A stretch of 64,000 bases of DNA, from contig CAZXGG010000008.1 of NCBI GenBank assembly GCA_964640125.1, positions 1 through 64,000 of the forward strand, given 5' to 3'. A model generated the notes under the pieces. The model was not told the DNA's origin. It searched no databases and worked only from the letters and a program-made list of their open reading frames with translations. The first letter of the stretch is position 1; each line of letters opens with the position of its first letter. A program made the position numbers and the translations under genes. This stretch comes from G020353115 sp964640125 (GTDB lineage: Bacteria > Bacteroidota > Bacteroidia > Bacteroidales > VadinHA17). Positions 61,506 through 64,000 of the stretch are shown here, one piece after another.

Positions 61506-62843
61506 ATGGATAAAACAAGCAGAAGAGATTTTGTTAAGAAAAGTGCGCTCGGAGCAGCGGCACTAACCGTTGGTGGAGTCGGTTTTTCTGCACAGAGCTA
61601 CAAGCGGATCATCGGATCCAACGACCGGCTGACCGTTGCACTGGTGGGATGCGGAAGAAGGGTTCGTGCTTACTTTGACCCGCTTGTGAAAAATAAGGAG
61701 AACATAACAGTTGCTTATGTATGCGATGTGATGAAAGATCGGCGGGATACCGTTACCGAAGAGATTTCTGAAAAACTGGGGTATTTACCTGTCAGTGAAA
61801 ATGATTTTCGCAGAGCCCTCGCAGATAAACGGGTGGATGTTATATTCAATGCCACACCCGATCACTGGCATGCACCGGGAACCTGGATGGCCCTTGAAGC
61901 CGGGAAACACGTTTACCTGGAAAAACCGCTGACCCATAATCCCGAAGAAGCTGAATTGCTTATTCGCTATCAGAAGAAATTCGGCGGCATTATTCAAATG
62001 GGAACCCAGCAGCGGTCGGCTCCGGACTCCATACAGATCATCGAGGAGATCCATAACGGGGTGATCGGTGATCCCTATCTTGCCGTGGCTTTTTATACAA
62101 ACCAGAGAGGACGGGTTAAAAATCCAACACCCGCTACCGTGCCGGAAGGTTTGGACTGGGACCTCTTCCAGGGTCCGGCCCCCAGAGTCCCCTACCATGA
62201 TAACTACTTTGACTACGACTGGCACTGGTTCTGGAATTGGGGAACTGGTGAAACAGGGAACAATGCAACCCATGAAGTGGATGTCGGCCGATGGGCACTA
62301 CAGGTTGATTTTCCGGAAAAGGTCATCGTGAATGCAGGTAAATACCATTTTGCAGACGATGGGTGGACCATGTATGATACAATGGACGCAAGTTTCGTTT
62401 TTCCCGGTGGAAAAACCATCCGGTGGGATGGGAAAAGCCGGAATAACTATAAAACCTATGGAGCAGACCGTGGAACCATTATTTACGGATCGGAAGGATC
62501 AGTATATGTCGACCGGGGTGTCTTTAAATTGTATGACCTTTCAGGCAAACTGGTGAAAGACAGCCAGTCAGAACTGGCTGAAGCAGGCACTGCTCTCGGT
62601 GGTGGCGGCGATATGACTACCCTGCATGTGGAAAACTTCTTTGATGCAATACGGGGGAAAGCCAAACAAAAATCACCGGTTGAGGAAGGAGCCATAAGTA
62701 CCCACATGTGCCACCTGGCTAATATTGCCTACCGAACAGGCAAAGAGCTTATGTGCAATCCGGAAAATGGACATATACTGGATGAAGATGCGATGAAGTT
62801 GTGGGGAAGGACCTATGAACCGGGTTGGGAACCAAAGATATAA
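61506..62843 (+). CDS. Tat-exported Gfo/Idh/MocA-family oxidoreductase
   Basis: It has 445 residues. The Tat-type signal SRRDFVKKSALGAAALTVGG leads into a Rossmann domain (VALVGCGRRVRAYFDPLVKN), followed by NATPDHWHAPGTWMALEAGK, the catalytic-type HVYLEKPLTHNPEEAELL and GGIIQMGTQQRS. The C-terminal alpha/beta domain has WFWNWGTGETGNNATHEVDV. NAD(P) would be carried folded through Tat. It lies 20 bp after the DUF1080 gene; sugar 3-oxidation is a reasonable but unproven activity. Confidence 0.92.
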   Translation: MDKTSRRDFVKKSALGAAALTVGGVGFSAQSYKRIIGSNDRLTVALVGCGRRVRAYFDPLVKNKENITVAYVCDVMKDRRDTVTEEISEKLGYLPVSENDFRRALADKRVDVIFNATPDHWHAPGTWMALEAGKHVYLEKPLTHNPEEAELLIRYQKKFGGIIQMGTQQRSAPDSIQIIEEIHNGVIGDPYLAVAFYTNQRGRVKNPTPATVPEGLDWDLFQGPAPRVPYHDNYFDYDWHWFWNWGTGETGNNATHEVDVGRWALQVDFPEKVIVNAGKYHFADDGWTMYDTMDASFVFPGGKTIRWDGKSRNNYKTYGADRGTIIYGSEGSVYVDRGVFKLYDLSGKLVKDSQSELAEAGTALGGGGDMTTLHVENFFDAIRGKAKQKSPVEEGAISTHMCHLANIAYRTGKELMCNPENGHILDEDAMKLWGRTYEPGWEPKI

Positions 62844-62921
62844 TACGCAGCAAATCATTCAAATATAGCAAGTGCAAGGCAATAACCTGATTTGAGATTG
62901 ATCATCAAAACCGAAGATTTT

Positions 62922-64000
62922 ATGTTTAAAACTGAAACCTACAAAAACAGAAGAGCACGACTGAAGCAGGATATCCAGGATGGAATTATTCTGCTGCCCG
63001 GAAATGAAGAAAGTCCGATGAACTACCTGGATAATCCTTACCGTTTCAGACAGGATAGTTCATTCCTCTATTTTTTTGGCCTCGATTATCCCGGACTGGT
63101 CGGTTATATAGATGTTGACAGCGGGAAAGAGATCATTTTTGGAGATGACCTGACCATCGATGACGTTATCTGGATGGGAACGAAACCCTCGCTGCTGGAA
63201 AGAAGCAAATCGATTGGGATTAATACGGTGTTGCCCTCCTGCTGTCTTCGGGATTATGTAGATGAAGCCATTAAAAAAGATCGTAAAATTCATTTTTTGC
63301 CACCCTATAGAGCGGAGAATAAGATCACGCTCTGGAATCTTACCGGGACACCACCCGGTAAGATCAATGAAGCGGCATCTGTGGATCTGATAAAAGCTGT
63401 TGTAAACCAGCGCAATTATAAGACTCCGGAAGAGATCGATGAGATTGAAAAAGCGGTTAACATTACCGTGGATATGCACCTTGCAGCCATGAAAATGGCT
63501 CAGCCCGGAATGACCGAAGCCCAGATCGCCGCCAGGGTGCACGAAATCGCACTGGCTGGCGGAGGAGATATCTCCTTTGCGGTCATCGCTACAATACATG
63601 GAGAAACATTACACAATCATTATCATGGAAACCGGTTGGAGAGCGGACAACTATTCCTTCTTGATGCGGGAGCCGAAACAGCCATGCATTATGCCGGGGA
63701 TATGTCAAGCACCTTTCCCGTTGATAAAACCTTTACCGGGAGACAAAAAGAGATCTATCAGATTACACTGGATGCCCACCTGGCTGCCGTAAACATGTTG
63801 AAGCCAGGGGTGAACTTTAAAGATGTTCATCTTTTGGCTTGCCGCACAATTGCCGCTGGAATGAAAGATCTGGGTTTTATGAAGGGTGATGTTGATGAAG
63901 CCGTGGAAAAGGGAGCTCATGCACTGTTCTTCCCTTGTGGTACAGGTCATATGATGGGACTGGATGTTCACGATATGGAAGATCTTGGAGAGATTTATGT
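62922..64000 (+). CDS. Aminopeptidase P family protein (M24B), runs off the right edge
   Basis: It reads open from ATG 62922 to the edge, about 359 residues. An N-terminal creatinase/prolidase-like domain (FKTETYKNRRARLKQDIQDG, FRQDSSFLYFFGLDYPG) is followed by the pita-bread M24 domain (MAQPGMTEAQIAARVHEIA). Metal ligands appear as FLLDAGAETAMHYAGDMSS and, near the edge, GTGHMMGLDVHDME. It removes an N-terminal residue before proline. The last Glu ligands lie beyond the window. Confidence 0.92.
   Translation, partial: MFKTETYKNRRARLKQDIQDGIILLPGNEESPMNYLDNPYRFRQDSSFLYFFGLDYPGLVGYIDVDSGKEIIFGDDLTIDDVIWMGTKPSLLERSKSIGINTVLPSCCLRDYVDEAIKKDRKIHFLPPYRAENKITLWNLTGTPPGKINEAASVDLIKAVVNQRNYKTPEEIDEIEKAVNITVDMHLAAMKMAQPGMTEAQIAARVHEIALAGGGDISFAVIATIHGETLHNHYHGNRLESGQLFLLDAGAETAMHYAGDMSSTFPVDKTFTGRQKEIYQITLDAHLAAVNMLKPGVNFKDVHLLACRTIAAGMKDLGFMKGDVDEAVEKGAHALFFPCGTGHMMGLDVHDMEDLGEIY

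Overview
The window is about 64 kb of a Bacteroidota chromosome, most like a draft or metagenome-assembled Bacteroidales/Marinilabiliales-type genome. The evidence is lineage-typical genes (a long NusB, a PUR/DUF3276 protein, DUF5606, DUF1573 and YbbR proteins, a short PepSY-TM protein), weak or absent Shine-Dalgarno sites, and several promoters of the Bacteroidota form TTTG-N19/20-TAnnTTTG. Five 100-N blocks are scaffold joins. At three of them the same 55 nt stands on both sides, so the joins are contig overlaps that were not merged. No rRNA, tRNA, CRISPR array, prophage or complete insertion sequence was recognised.

Layout. 1-5 kb: 5' end of a tricorn-like exported peptidase (minus), the sulfate-activation pair cysD/cysN, a Nudix hydrolase, a 51-residue membrane protein and a GIY-YIG nuclease lying inside palindromic repeats. 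5-7.5 kb: ornithine carbamoyltransferase and carbamate kinase. 7.7-14 kb: a lipoprotein, FtsK and LolA operon, then a PgpH-type c-di-AMP phosphodiesterase. 14.6-20 kb: an NlpC/P60 protein that has lost its catalytic cysteine, and a minus-strand iron-related set (FeoB, Cys-rich partner, OB-fold lipoprotein, PepSY-TM, DUF456). 20-30 kb: a PUR protein, then nusB-DUF1573-yajC-ybbR-coaE, a DjlA-like co-chaperone, DUF5606, a decayed oligoendopeptidase F, mazG with a SAM hydrolase, and phoH-purC. 30-40 kb: a helical-repeat protein, a LysM/periplasmic-binding fusion, an SLC12-like cotransporter, a metallophosphoesterase, a plsC/lipid kinase/HAD cassette and a UDG-like protein. 40-45 kb: an ECF sigma, anti-sigma and two Spy-like proteins, then a TPR protein. 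45-55.5 kb: lipoprotein-TolC-MacA-MacB(ATPase)-MacB(permease), then a LolA-like protein and a very large Asp-box beta-propeller protein. 55.5-64 kb: a membrane protein, an exported PCMT, then xylB-xylA, a double DUF1080 protein, a Tat-exported Gfo/Idh/MocA oxidoreductase and the start of an aminopeptidase P.

Most genes are ordinary housekeeping or envelope genes, and I do not see a new defence or mobile gene system. The most unusual signal is between genes. At least ten intergenic segments are tandem arrays with a strict 7-nt (sometimes 8-nt) period. The repeated word differs from array to array while the period does not. Many arrays begin within 1-5 nt of a stop codon or run across it. A second family, of modular palindromes with interchangeable cores, recurs around 1.6, 4.4-5.0, 6.1-6.5, 11.7, 14.4 and 29.9 kb. 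Coding anomalies worth attention are the Cys-to-Ser NlpC/P60 protein, the FeoB with a degenerate G domain, the exported PCMT and the three-piece pepF remnant.
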